This document shows positions 11,193 to 21,054 of a stretch of 49,670 nucleotides of DNA, piece after piece. The translations under genes were made by a program, and so were the position numbers. How positions within the stretch are numbered: position 1 is the stretch's first letter; the number at the start of each line of letters is the position of its first letter. The DNA is from Staphylococcus simulans (lineage in GTDB: Bacteria; Bacillota; Bacilli; Staphylococcales; Staphylococcaceae), in the NCBI RefSeq assembly GCF_002994445.1, contig NZ_MRZJ01000013.1, forward strand, positions 1 to 49,670, read 5' to 3'. The notes under the pieces are model-generated. The model ran no database searches. It worked only from the letters and a program-made list of their open reading frames with translations, and was not told where the DNA came from.

Positions 11193-11302
11193 TTCAATTG
11201 TTTCCTTTACTTTTTTAATTGTTATAATCAAAATGATTAAAAAGATAATCGTAAATAATTTGTAAAGGGTCTATACAAAATTACAAAAGTTATATATGCT
11301 TA

Positions 11303-11350
11303 TTTAGAAAACGCTATTAACTATTAAAGAAATTAATAGTGTTTTCTAAA
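11303..11350. repeat. 18-bp inverted repeat upstream of the esxA-like gene
   Basis: TTTAGAAAACGCTATTAA (11303-11320) and TTAATAGTGTTTTCTAAA (11333-11350) pair over 18 positions, with one G-T pair and a 12-nt loop. It lies about 50 nt before the WXG100 gene. No T-run follows. It could be a leader hairpin, an operator or a scar of rearrangement. Confidence 0.75.
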
Positions 11351-11397
11351 ACTTAAGATAGCAAAAGAGGATTTTTTGTGCAAGGGCTTTAATTAAA

Positions 11398-11676
11398 ATG
11401 TCACTCGAAGAGATTAGAGCGAATTCCCAATCCTACGGTAATGGATCAGAACAAATTAGACAAATATTATCTGATTTAACACGCGCTCAAGGTGAAATTT
11501 TAGCGAACTGGGAAGGACAAGCATTTAATCGCTTTGAAGAACAGTTTAACCAACTTAGCTCTAAAGTAGAGCAATTCGCTCAATTATTAGAAGGAATCAA
11601 ACAACAATTAAACAGTATAGCAGATACTGTTGAAGAAACAGACCAACAATTATCACAAAATTTCGGTTTACAATAA
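11398..11676 (+). CDS. esxA: EsxA-like WXG100 protein (type VII secretion substrate)
   Basis: A 92-residue helical-hairpin protein of the WXG100 family with W38-E39-G40 in the turn (LANWEGQAF). It matches S. aureus EsxA closely along its whole length ([19 protein letters not shown]; ending [10 protein letters not shown]). It is about five residues shorter at the N-terminus: ATG 11398 corresponds to an internal methionine of S. aureus EsxA. The bases before it still read L-I-K in frame, but the well-placed AGAGGA plus GTG at 11378 leads into an immediate TAA in another frame. The original start therefore seems lost by a small indel, and AAGGG (11382-11386) is the only ribosome site. No ess export genes are nearby. 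Confidence 0.88.
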   Translation: MSLEEIRANSQSYGNGSEQIRQILSDLTRAQGEILANWEGQAFNRFEEQFNQLSSKVEQFAQLLEGIKQQLNSIADTVEETDQQLSQNFGLQ

Positions 11677-11684
11677 CCATTTTT

Positions 11685-11783
11685 CAAGACCATACAGCAA
11701 AGAATCAGCTAGGAGACCTTGCTTCATTTGTCCGAAAATTAACTTCATTCAATAAAATGGGATTAAATCTTATTATCTTTTAG
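11685..11783 (+). pseudogene. Coding remnant after esxA
   Basis: An open stretch of 32 codons without a start, reading QLGDLASFVRKLTSFNKMG near its middle and closed by TAG at 11781. It looks like coding sequence (amphipathic helix, ordinary codon use) but has no ribosome site. It may belong to the same decayed gene as the fragment at 11879-12167. I do not recognise the family. Confidence 0.3.
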
Positions 11784-11878
11784 TTAATATAAGTCAACTA
11801 AACATGTAGGAACTTAGGAAGATGTTCATGCGTATGGTCTTAATTTTATTACATAAATTGAATCGGTGATGTTTTAGT

Positions 11879-12167
11879 AATAGCATTAAATTTTCCTCTG
11901 AAGAATTAACTAAGAAAAAGTTAGTTGGATTATCTGTGGATTTAGGAGCTATAGTTGGGGGGGATGAGTATCATGACAGACGTGAAAGTATTTAATGGGA
12001 AATATTTAACAGACTTAGCTAAAGATAAAGCAGTAAGCTCAATAAGGCAAGTTGATGGATGGAAAGCCACTAAAAAAGTAACTAGTAACATTAGTAATGT
12101 GAATAAAAATATGGTTGGACTAGGAACAAAAGTTTTTAGTAAGAATGTTGGAGGTGATTTCACTTGA
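11879..12167 (+). pseudogene. C-terminal fragment of a decayed protein, frameshifted at a G7 run
   Basis: Two reading frames join across seven Gs at 11957-11963. The first (from about 11879) ends LVGLSVDLGAIVGG; the second continues MSIMTDVKVFNGKYLTDLAK and ends SKNVGGDFT at 12167. With six Gs they would be one frame of about 95 residues. The preceding frame contains a stop near 11870, so the 5' part of the gene is lost. The hydrophobic, glycine-rich stretch followed by a basic helical tail would suit the C-terminus of a membrane-active or secreted toxin, and the place after esxA would suit a type VII cargo. This is inference only. Confidence 0.5.
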
Positions 12168-12232
12168 TAAATAATAAAGAAATTGTTGATATGAGTTGGG
12201 TAGACATCAAAGTTAAAGTAATGGAGGAATAG
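12164..12232 (+). CDS. Very small ORF with a strong ribosome site
   Basis: A 22-residue ORF starting at TTG 12164 and overlapping the stop of the previous fragment (TTGA junction). GGAGGTG at 12150-12156 is near-consensus with a 7-nt gap, a far better initiation signal than most genes in the island have. The peptide (MINNKEIVDMSWVDIKVKVM...) is amphipathic and unrecognised. It may be the truncated start of a longer protein or a coupling ORF for the membrane protein that begins 9 nt after it. Confidence 0.35.
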   Translation: MINNKEIVDMSWVDIKVKVMEE

Positions 12233-12240
12233 AGAGAAAC

Positions 12241-12840
12241 ATGACTATATTATTATTACTGCTAATGGCAGGTTTATATTATGTAGTGTATATTACTGCT
12301 GTGATGTATGCGGAAGGTATTAAATTACTGCAATGGATTGCTTATGGTATTGCAGCATTGATCTTTTTAATAACATTTATTTTTGTGAATCCAAGTTTCA
12401 GTTCTTTGCAGAATTACATATTTGTATTAATCGTGGCTTTTGTGGTCTATGGGTGGATAGCAATTAAATCATTCTGGAATCGACCTTATAAAGTCAAACT
12501 AGAGAGTATGGGACCTGTACATGATCATATTTTAACAAAGACTAAATATGAAGAAGCTGAAAGTATTAAAATCGATTTGGTTTCTGCGAAGTATAAAGGC
12601 ATTATTTCAGGTGTGATATCGGTAGTTTGTATGATTGCGATTAAGTTAAAGCTAACTCCTGTATTAAAGCAGGATTTAGAGGGCGGTTTAATTACATTAG
12701 GCCTTATCCTATTTTTGATGATTATTGTTTATTTAATCATTGATATTGTGCTCGCTGTAAAAAGAGGCAAGTTTGCATTTATTACTTTAAGACCTTTAGG
12801 TACTTTAATTTGGCTGATTATATTTGCCATCATTGTCTAA
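12241..12840 (+). CDS. Multi-pass membrane protein in the ess-like remnant
   Basis: A 199-residue membrane protein: about six hydrophobic helices, in pairs at about 2-24, 27-48, 53-76, then 115-140, 147-170 and 180-199. A soluble stretch lies between (NRPYKVKLESMGPVHDHILTKTKYEEAESIKI, about 80-112). GGAGGA at 12223-12228 is 12 nt ahead. From memory it resembles uncharacterised DUF5080-type proteins of S. aureus ess loci; I cannot verify this. It could be an immunity or accessory membrane protein. Followed after 21 nt by a lipoprotein gene. Confidence 0.65.
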   Translation: MTILLLLLMAGLYYVVYITAVMYAEGIKLLQWIAYGIAALIFLITFIFVNPSFSSLQNYIFVLIVAFVVYGWIAIKSFWNRPYKVKLESMGPVHDHILTKTKYEEAESIKIDLVSAKYKGIISGVISVVCMIAIKLKLTPVLKQDLEGGLITLGLILFLMIIVYLIIDIVLAVKRGKFAFITLRPLGTLIWLIIFAIIV

Positions 12841-12867
12841 TAAATATAACTGATATAGGAGATGACT

Positions 12868-13242
12868 ATGAAAAAATTAAGTATCGTACTGTTAACTGTC
12901 ATTGTATTGATTACGGTTGGATGTTCAAAAGGGGATCCTCTACCAAGGTCAGTGAAAAATGATATGCATAAAAGTGAACAAAAAATGGACGTAATTAAAA
13001 TATTTAAATTAGATCGTAAAAATGTAGTTTATTATGACAAGGATACAAAAAAACTAACACTACCACTTAAGTTTAATGATCCAGTTGAATTACCTTCTGA
13101 TCTTGTAACGGATATAGCTACTCAACGATACACAGATAATAAAGAGGTAAAGGAAGCCGTTGTGAAATATAAATTAAAAGGTAAAAAATATAACTTTGAT
13201 TTAATACGCGATAAAAATGGCAAGTTCAAAAAGATGAAATAA
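12868..13242 (+). CDS. Small lipoprotein
   Basis: A 124-residue exported lipoprotein. The signal peptide MKKLSIVLLTVIVLITVGC carries the lipobox ITVGC with C19. The mature part is lysine-rich with alternating strands (VVYYDKDTKKLTLPLKF, VVKYKLKGKKYNFDLI) after one helix. That layout is like staphylococcal cystatin-fold (DUF4467-type) lipoproteins, some of which act as immunity or accessory factors for type VII effectors. The assignment is tentative. ATAGGAG ends at about 12860; ATG 12868 fits better than ATG 12862, which would add two residues before MKK. Confidence 0.7.
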   Translation: MKKLSIVLLTVIVLITVGCSKGDPLPRSVKNDMHKSEQKMDVIKIFKLDRKNVVYYDKDTKKLTLPLKFNDPVELPSDLVTDIATQRYTDNKEVKEAVVKYKLKGKKYNFDLIRDKNGKFKKMK

Positions 13243-13249
13243 AAATTTA

Positions 13250-13307
13250 ATGGGAACGGACACACATTTGTGTTTCATTCAAACATGCATGTGTGTCCTG
13301 TTCCCAT
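13250..13307. repeat. Long near-perfect hairpin after the lipoprotein gene
   Basis: ATGGGAACGGACACACAT (13250-13267) pairs with ATGTGTGTCCTGTTCCCAT (13289-13307), with one bulged T. The 21-nt loop has its own small stem (TGTTT with AAACA). There is no plus-strand T-run, though the minus strand reads into T-rich sequence. It could be a terminator for the lipoprotein message or a small mobile palindromic element. Confidence 0.75.
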
Positions 13308-13344
13308 AGTCAGGATTAAAAAAATAGAGATAGGAGAATAAAAC

Positions 13345-13566
13345 ATGGCGGAAAAAACTAGAGAACCAGGTAAAACGCTAAAAGTATGGACATGGATTTT
13401 AATTGTACTTTCATTAATTACTCCGATTTTTGGAATCGGTAGTATCATTTGTGCAGTGAACTACAAAAAACACAATCAAGAAAAAGGCGCTAAACTTCTA
13501 TACATAGCAATTATTGTGACAGTTGTTAGTTTAGTATATGTTATTATGAAAAACTTAATGAGATAA
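13345..13566 (+). CDS. Small two-helix membrane protein
   Basis: A 73-residue protein with two hydrophobic helices (about 13-37 and 50-69) joined by a short basic loop (NYKKHNQEKGAKL). ATAGGAG lies 8-10 nt ahead of ATG 13345. It is flanked by the long hairpin at 13250-13307 and a terminator at 13577-13612, so it may be its own transcription unit. No family is recognised with certainty. Its size and topology fit small membrane proteins that accompany toxin/immunity modules, but that is only context. Confidence 0.6.
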   Translation: MAEKTREPGKTLKVWTWILIVLSLITPIFGIGSIICAVNYKKHNQEKGAKLLYIAIIVTVVSLVYVIMKNLMR

Positions 13567-13576
13567 CAATTCATAT

Positions 13577-13612
13577 AACAGAGTAACAGTTATTAACTAT
13601 GCTCTGTTGTTT
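13577..13612 (+). terminator. Terminator after the two-helix membrane protein
   Basis: AACAGAG (13577-13583) and CTCTGTT (13602-13608) form the stem, with an 18-nt loop, and GTTTT follows. Confidence 0.6.
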
Positions 13613-13692
13613 TATTCTTAAAATGAAAAGTAAAGAAGTCTAACATTTTTTGATGCTGCGAGTATTCTATTTTACGTGCATCCATAATTGGA

Positions 13693-14223
13693 TTGGTTTT
13701 ATTATTTGTTTCAGAATCACTAGGATTTATGGCGTTTCGCAAGATAGGTAAAGATAACGAAGTTAGCGGCATCTTACATATCATTGCTGGAGTCTTAACA
13801 TTTAACATTGTAGGTTTTGTAGGGTGGTTAGTAGCAGGGATATTATTAGTTATTGGACTTGTAATGGATATATTAAGTATAGATGGTTTTATACTGAGTG
13901 TGGGTTACCTAGGTGCTTTAATAGTAGGGCTGGTTTGGCCATTATTCACTTTTCCCTCTAAAACAAATATATTTAGTCAAGTGAACAATGTCTTCTTTTA
14001 TATAACTGTGAGTATGTTTTATGTATTTACAATGTTCATGGTATTAACAACCTTTATAACATTGCATATCGGTGCGGAATTTGGGCCAATAATCTATGGA
14101 ACAAATATAATTACGCTACAATATGTATTTTTTGTTTTAGGGATACTGGCTTATACAACGGGATCAATACTATCAATCATTAAATATCATAAATGGTGGA
14201 ACAAAGGTCTAACGTTGAATTAG
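13693..14223 (+). pseudogene. Membrane protein with a decayed 5' end
   Basis: The open frame from TTG 13693 encodes 176 residues with about five hydrophobic helices (for example SGILHIIAGVLTFNIVGFVG and YVFFVLGILAYTTGSILSI). No ribosome site precedes the TTG. The frame stays open back to 13654, reading coding-like residues (YSILRASIIGLVLL), but a TGA at 13651 and an out-of-frame ATG at 13623 show that the true start is missing. I therefore treat it as an N-terminally broken gene, although expression from an unusual start cannot be excluded. The family is unknown. Confidence 0.5.
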
Positions 14224-14413
14224 AGAATAATGGCATTAGATAAAGAAATAGTTTTGAATTGAGATGTTAGAAAGTAAATGAGCGACATTTATTTGAAACA
14301 GTAGAAGTGCTTTTTTAAAGTGACTAAAATAATGAAATATAAATATGGTTGAAAATGGTAGTAATATATTTGTTAGGAAAATCAGCATATTTTATAAATG
14401 GAGGAAGGGATCG

Positions 14414-15103
14414 ATGAAAGATTTATATAGAAAATTAAGAACACCAGCTTCTCAAATTGTAGCTTTGTTCACTTTGGGGTTTTTATTATTTAGTTTTATA
14501 CCGTATTTTGATGGTAAACCCAAAATGGTAGAATTACCCAATTATATCAAAATTGTAACACTAATAGAAATTGTAATTATAGTAATCAGTTTATTACCTT
14601 TATTTATAAAAAAACATCCTAAAGATTATAGAAGTTTCAAAAAGAATTTAGGAATTAGTACTGGTGTATGTGTGCTAACTTTTTATAATTTCACATTTGT
14701 GTTATACAATTTATTTTATATAATTGCGTCGCATCAAGGATATGATTTGTTTAGAATCTGGATTATTGGGATATCTGCCATGTTATTAAGCTATTTTGCT
14801 AATGTAGGAAGTATTTTACTTTTTTTGAGACATCCTGATAAATATAAAGGAAAAACGAGAAAAGACAGAAACAATAGAAAATTTATATGGATAATCGGTG
14901 TGCAACTTTTATCATGGGTAGTTTATGTTCAAAAAATAGTAGAGTTCATTTTGGTTCCGAATGTTTGGGATAATAGTTTTATGATTAACGTTACTAATTT
15001 CACCATACTTTCTATAAATGCATTTTGCCTTGTTATTTTCAATGAATATATCAAGGCGGAAATAGATTATAGAAACAAATATAATATAAATGATAGCAAG
15101 TAA
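14414..15103 (+). CDS. Multi-pass membrane protein, tandem paralogue 1
   Basis: A 229-residue protein starting MKDLYRKLRTPASQIVAL, with about six hydrophobic helices (about 14-32, 44-62, 76-98, 110-134, 160-178, 192-212). GGAGG at 14400-14404 lies 9 nt before ATG 14414; an upstream ATG at 14345 has no such signal. A second, frameshifted copy follows at 15256. Shared motifs are LR(T/N)Pxx(Q)I near the N-terminus and VQKI(V/I)E(F/Y)IL(V/I)PNV near the C-terminus. From memory, similar uncharacterised proteins (DUF5079-like) occur in S. aureus ess loci. An immunity-type role is possible. Confidence 0.65.
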   Translation: MKDLYRKLRTPASQIVALFTLGFLLFSFIPYFDGKPKMVELPNYIKIVTLIEIVIIVISLLPLFIKKHPKDYRSFKKNLGISTGVCVLTFYNFTFVLYNLFYIIASHQGYDLFRIWIIGISAMLLSYFANVGSILLFLRHPDKYKGKTRKDRNNRKFIWIIGVQLLSWVVYVQKIVEFILVPNVWDNSFMINVTNFTILSINAFCLVIFNEYIKAEIDYRNKYNINDSK

Positions 15104-15255
15104 CTATAGAACAATTAATAGTTGAAAAAAGCTGAAATTATCTAGTGCATAAATATTAACAAAATAAAAATGTCTACATCATTTTCGGTTTTGAATTGAT
15201 GGTTCATAGCTTTTTATATCAATTGGAATTAAAGAGAAAATGGGAGGTTATCAAT

Positions 15256-15937
15256 TTGAATGATGCATATAAAAAATTAAGAAATCCACTTCCGCAAATT
15301 TTAGCAGTATTTTCGATTATGCTTTCTTTTTTAGGTTTTGTTCAATACTTTTATGATTTAACAATAGGAAATACACCTTTGTATTTATTGATCACTAATA
15401 TATTAACAATTATCATTTCTGTGTTGTGCTTTTTGGTATTATTTTTGCCAAAACCTAAGAATCATGAAGATATGAAAAAAAAGCATTTAAACTTATGATT
15501 TTAGATATTGCAATTTTATATTGTATGATTATATCTTCCTACAACATATACTTTTTTTGGCAGCTAATTATGCTATCTATCTTACTGCATATTGGACAGT
15601 AGGAATGATTACAATGTTTGTGTGCCTGATTGCATTTATTTATGGTGTTTATTTATTGAGTAATACACCATTTTGGTTAAAAGGTAAGAAAAAAGAAGAG
15701 AAAATATCAGGGAAAATCATCGCTATCATAATTTTGTGGCTATTTAGTTTGTTGGTAGTGGTTCAAAAAATTATAGAATATATATTGATACCGAATGTCA
15801 ATGAATCTAAATTTATAATTTCAACAGTTGGTATAATTATGCCGATAATATATTTTATTGTCCTCATGCTTTATATACATTACACCCAAGTACTATCAGA
15901 TTATGAATTGGACGATGCGGATGCATTTTTTAATTAA
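15256..15937 (+). pseudogene. Tandem paralogue 2 of the membrane protein, frameshifted
   Basis: Starts at TTG 15256 with GGGAGG at 15242-15247 and begins MNDAYKKLRNPLPQILAV, matching the upstream neighbour. The frame is lost near an A8 run (15475-15482), continues as LDIAILYCMIISSYNIYFF, and shifts again at a T7 run (15552-15558). It then resumes as LAANYAIYLTAYWTVG and ends with VVVQKIIEYILIPNV, the counterpart of the neighbour's C-terminal motif. The total length is 682 nt, close to the neighbour's 690. Either a decayed duplicate or a slippage-switched gene. Confidence 0.75.
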
Positions 15938-16066
15938 CAAACAGTGAAGTGAAATGTTTAATATCATTAGCGCAGTGGGGAATGCATAAGGTAGCTTGCT
16001 TTATTGAAAAAGTAATATAAGATTATACTGATCTTGTTTGATTTCTCCATATAAAGAGGTGTCTTT

Positions 16067-16876
16067 ATGAATCATGTTGCAGTTCAATTAGATACTGTTA
16101 GTAAAAAAATTGGTAAATAGACTATTTTTGACAATATCACCGAAACTATATCACTTCACACCCTAACTGAAATCTCTGGATCCAATGGTGCAGGCAAAAG
16201 CGTCCTTTTAAAAATCATTGCAGGTTTTTCTCATCCGACCTCTGGCCAAATCACATTTGCTAAGTCTCTGAAGACCATCAGTTATGCGCCTGATGATTTA
16301 CCAGATAACATTCCATTATCTGTTGAAGCATTTTTAAACACTTTAATGACAAAGCGTGGACGACACCATGACAGCACACGTTTAAATACATACATAGAGG
16401 TTTTTGGTTTATCACCTTATTTGAAAACACCCATTGCTCATTGTTCTAAGGGGACAAGACAGAAAGTTAATTTAATTCAATGTTTGATGCTTGAAGCGGA
16501 TTTAATGATTTTAGACGAACCTTTTACTGGACTGGATGGGCGTGCAAAAGCATATCTCATTGAGGTGTTAAATGATTTAAAGACACATACGACAATCATT
16601 TTTACGAATCATGAAGCACAAGCAGAATAGCAAACTTCAGTACATCATATTAAATTAGATAGTCGAAGTGAGAAAAGGGGTCGAGTCAATAAATCACCAT
16701 CTACAATGATATATTTTAGTACAGATTATCCTCAAGAATTAGCGCAGCACCTACATATAGAGACCATTGCAGAAGGCTATATGATTAAAGTGAGTCCAGA
16801 TAGCGTTAATCAGACACTGGCTTATTTAATAAAGCAGCAGTGTGACATTATTGAAGTTAGGAGGGAAGGATATTGA
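16067..16876 (+). pseudogene. ABC transporter ATPase with two in-frame amber codons
   Basis: One frame of 269 codons shows every ABC ATPase hallmark: Walker A GSNGAGKS, a signature-like SKGTRQK, Walker B LMILDEP, D-loop TGLDG, and the switch histidine in FTNHE. It is interrupted by TAG at 16118-16120 and at 16628-16630. Both fall where glutamine (CAG) would suit the family, so each could be one C-to-T change. AAAGAGGTG precedes ATG 16067. The TGA overlaps the ATG of the permease. Translation from within could give only a P-loop-less piece. Confidence 0.85.
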
Positions 16877-17565
16877 TGCGTTTGATGTCCTATCAGTTAC
16901 ATAAATTAATAAGAAGGCCACAAATACTTCCTGCATATTGTTTATATATAGTAAGCATCGTCATGCTTTATAGTTACAAAGGTGTTCAAGTAACTTCGAG
17001 TTACACTTTGAGTCACATGTTATTGTTTCCTATCGCACTATGGATAGTTGCTATAGTGGCCAAACAAGATTCGTCCAATGAACGTTATATTTTATTAATT
17101 CATATGCAAAGCAAGCGTTATAAGTATGTATTAGGGACATTGCGGACGTCTTTTGTTATCGCGCTGCCTCTGGTCTTGTTTGCGATTGTTTATCCGATTG
17201 TGATTCGTGTTTTTAGTCAGATGCCTACAGTGGCTGAAACCGTAACGGCTGTTATTACACACATGCTTTCAGCGCTTTTTGGTGTTGTGATTGGGAGTTA
17301 TGTCCTGCTTTCATATCTTCAACAACGTAAGTATATTTGGCTATTGCTGATCTTGTTTGGCTTACTCACTTTTTTAAAGCCTATATTCATAGAACAGTTT
17401 TCTTTTATGAAACTATTCCTCTGGATATTACCGCCACTAACAAGTTTGAATCAATTAATGATACAAGGTCAGACATTTCATGCAGTACCTTGGTTGGTTT
17501 GTATCTTATATCTTATTATCAGCAGCGCCTTGTTGCTTTTTTCTTTCAATCGCAGTGAAATCTAA
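16876..17565 (+). CDS. ABC transporter membrane subunit
   Basis: A 229-residue integral membrane protein with six hydrophobic helices (for example YCLYIVSIVMLY, SHMLLFPIALWIVAIVA, YIWLLLILFGLLTFL). It begins with the amphipathic segment MRLMSYQLHKLIRRPQ typical of ABC-2-like permeases. The ATG overlaps the stop of the ATPase (TGATG), and GGAGG lies at 16860-16864. With its ATPase broken, it is probably not functional unless paired with another ATPase. The substrate is unknown. It is the last gene of the island before metG. Confidence 0.75.
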   Translation: MRLMSYQLHKLIRRPQILPAYCLYIVSIVMLYSYKGVQVTSSYTLSHMLLFPIALWIVAIVAKQDSSNERYILLIHMQSKRYKYVLGTLRTSFVIALPLVLFAIVYPIVIRVFSQMPTVAETVTAVITHMLSALFGVVIGSYVLLSYLQQRKYIWLLLILFGLLTFLKPIFIEQFSFMKLFLWILPPLTSLNQLMIQGQTFHAVPWLVCILYLIISSALLLFSFNRSEI

Positions 17566-17664
17566 ACACAAATACGAAAGATTCAACACCCTCACTATAT
17601 GCACCGCAACTTAGAATTGTTACAATATATACATATGGAATAAAAATCAGTCGAACTCATGTGA

Positions 17665-19812
<2,148 letters not shown>

Positions 19813-19842
19813 TAAGATTGAAACAGTTTAAGAAAACAAAGA

Positions 19843-19883
19843 GAAAGCGGCCGGCAGATTGAAATGCTTCAGCCGCTTCTTTT
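19843..19883 (+). terminator. metG terminator
   Basis: AAGCGGC (19845-19851) pairs with GCCGCTT (19872-19878), followed by CTTTT. Confidence 0.8.
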
Positions 19884-19885
19884 CA

Positions 19886-19916
19886 TTGTCATGCCTCTCG
19901 TAAATACGGGTATAAT
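19886..19916 (+). promoter_or_regulatory. tatD promoter
   Basis: TTGTCA (19886-19891) and TATAAT (19911-19916), spacing 19 nt, slightly long. The -10 box is perfect. Confidence 0.5.
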
Positions 19917-19960
19917 GACAATACATCAGCTATATACAGTAGTGAAAGGAGCACTTAACA

Positions 19961-20734
19961 TTGTTAATTGATACACATGTACATTTAAATGCGGAACAAT
20001 ATGATGAAGACTTGCAAGAAGTAATTGATCGTGCACGTGAAGCAGGGGTAGACCGTATGTTTGTCGTAGGTTTTGATACGCCGACAATCGAACGTGCGAT
20101 GGAACTCATCGACCAATATGATTTCTTATATGCGATTATCGGTTGGCATCCTGTAGATGCGATTGACTATACAGAAGAACGCGAACAATGGATTGAAAAG
20201 TTATCTGAGCATCCTAAAGTTATCGGTATCGGTGAAATGGGCTTAGATTACCATTGGGATAAATCACCGAAAGATGTACAAAAAGAAGTGTTTAGAAAAC
20301 AAATTGCCTTAGCAAAACGTGTCAACTTGCCGATCGTGATTCACAACCGCGAAGCTACACAAGATTGTATTGATATCTTAATGGAAGAACATGCAGAAGA
20401 AGTAGGCGGCATCATGCACAGCTTCAGCGGTTCGCCTGAAATTGCGGATGTTGTCATCAATAAACTAGGTTTCCATATTTCATTAGGCGGACCTGTGACG
20501 TTTAAAAATGCCAAACAACCTAAAGAAGTCGCAAAACATGTACCGCTTGATCGTTTACTTGTTGAAACTGATGCACCTTATTTATCACCGCATCCTTATC
20601 GCGGAAAACGTAATGAACCGATGCGCGTGACGTTAGTTGCTGAAAAAATTGCGGAATTGCGCGGTATCAGCTATGAAGAAGTTGCTAAACAGACAACAGA
20701 AAATGCGGAAAAGTTATTTAACTTAAATCAATAA
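19961..20734 (+). CDS. tatD: TatD-family metal-dependent DNase
   Basis: A TIM-barrel metallohydrolase (YabD/TatD, 257 residues). Metal ligands are H6 and H8 in DTHVHLN, a glutamate in GEMGLDYHW, a histidine in VIHNREA, another in MHSFSG, and an aspartate in VETDAPYLSPHP. Relatives have 3'-5' DNase activity and are linked to DNA repair and RNA processing. Translation begins at TTG 19961 with AAAGGAG at 19945-19951. It lies downstream of metG but has its own promoter. Confidence 0.94.
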   Translation: MLIDTHVHLNAEQYDEDLQEVIDRAREAGVDRMFVVGFDTPTIERAMELIDQYDFLYAIIGWHPVDAIDYTEEREQWIEKLSEHPKVIGIGEMGLDYHWDKSPKDVQKEVFRKQIALAKRVNLPIVIHNREATQDCIDILMEEHAEEVGGIMHSFSGSPEIADVVINKLGFHISLGGPVTFKNAKQPKEVAKHVPLDRLLVETDAPYLSPHPYRGKRNEPMRVTLVAEKIAELRGISYEEVAKQTTENAEKLFNLNQ

Positions 20735-20739
20735 CACTT

Positions 20740-20769
20740 AAAAGCACCGTTCGCGAGAAGGGTGCTTTT
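20740..20769 (+). terminator. tatD terminator
   Basis: AAAAGCACC (20740-20748) pairs with GGTGCTTTT (20761-20769) over 9 bp; the T-run forms the 3' end of the stem. Confidence 0.85.
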
Positions 20770-20996
20770 ATAATGCCTTGATGTAAGGGAAAACATGCAA
20801 TGACGTGTTTTTGCTTGTGCAGTACAAGCTGTATAGGTTGAATGATTATTGAAGGTGTTATCGCTTTATAAAAGGTGTTTTGATAAAACAGTTTACTAAA
20901 TTCTAGGTGAGTGCATTGACTATCCTAAATAGTGCTTTTAGGAAGTCATCTTTTGTTTTATAGCTAAATGTGATTCAATGTGACAATGTTTTATTT

Positions 20997-21021
20997 TTCA
21001 AGCTTGAAGATATGGTATAGT
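20997..21021 (+). promoter_or_regulatory. rnmV promoter with palindrome at the -35 region
   Basis: An extended -10 box, TGGTATAGT (21013-21021), is preceded by TTCAAGCTTGAA (20997-21008), a perfect 12-bp palindrome where a -35 box should be. The palindrome could be an operator. The rest of 20770-20996 shows no clear feature. Confidence 0.4.
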
Positions 21022-21054
21022 ATTGAAGTTAACACGTGAGAGGTGACGAATAAT

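Noticed and set aside
16118..16630. TAG recoding in the ABC ATPase
   Set aside because: TAG ends ordinary genes in the window (veg, tilS), so it is a normal stop codon here; mutation is simpler.
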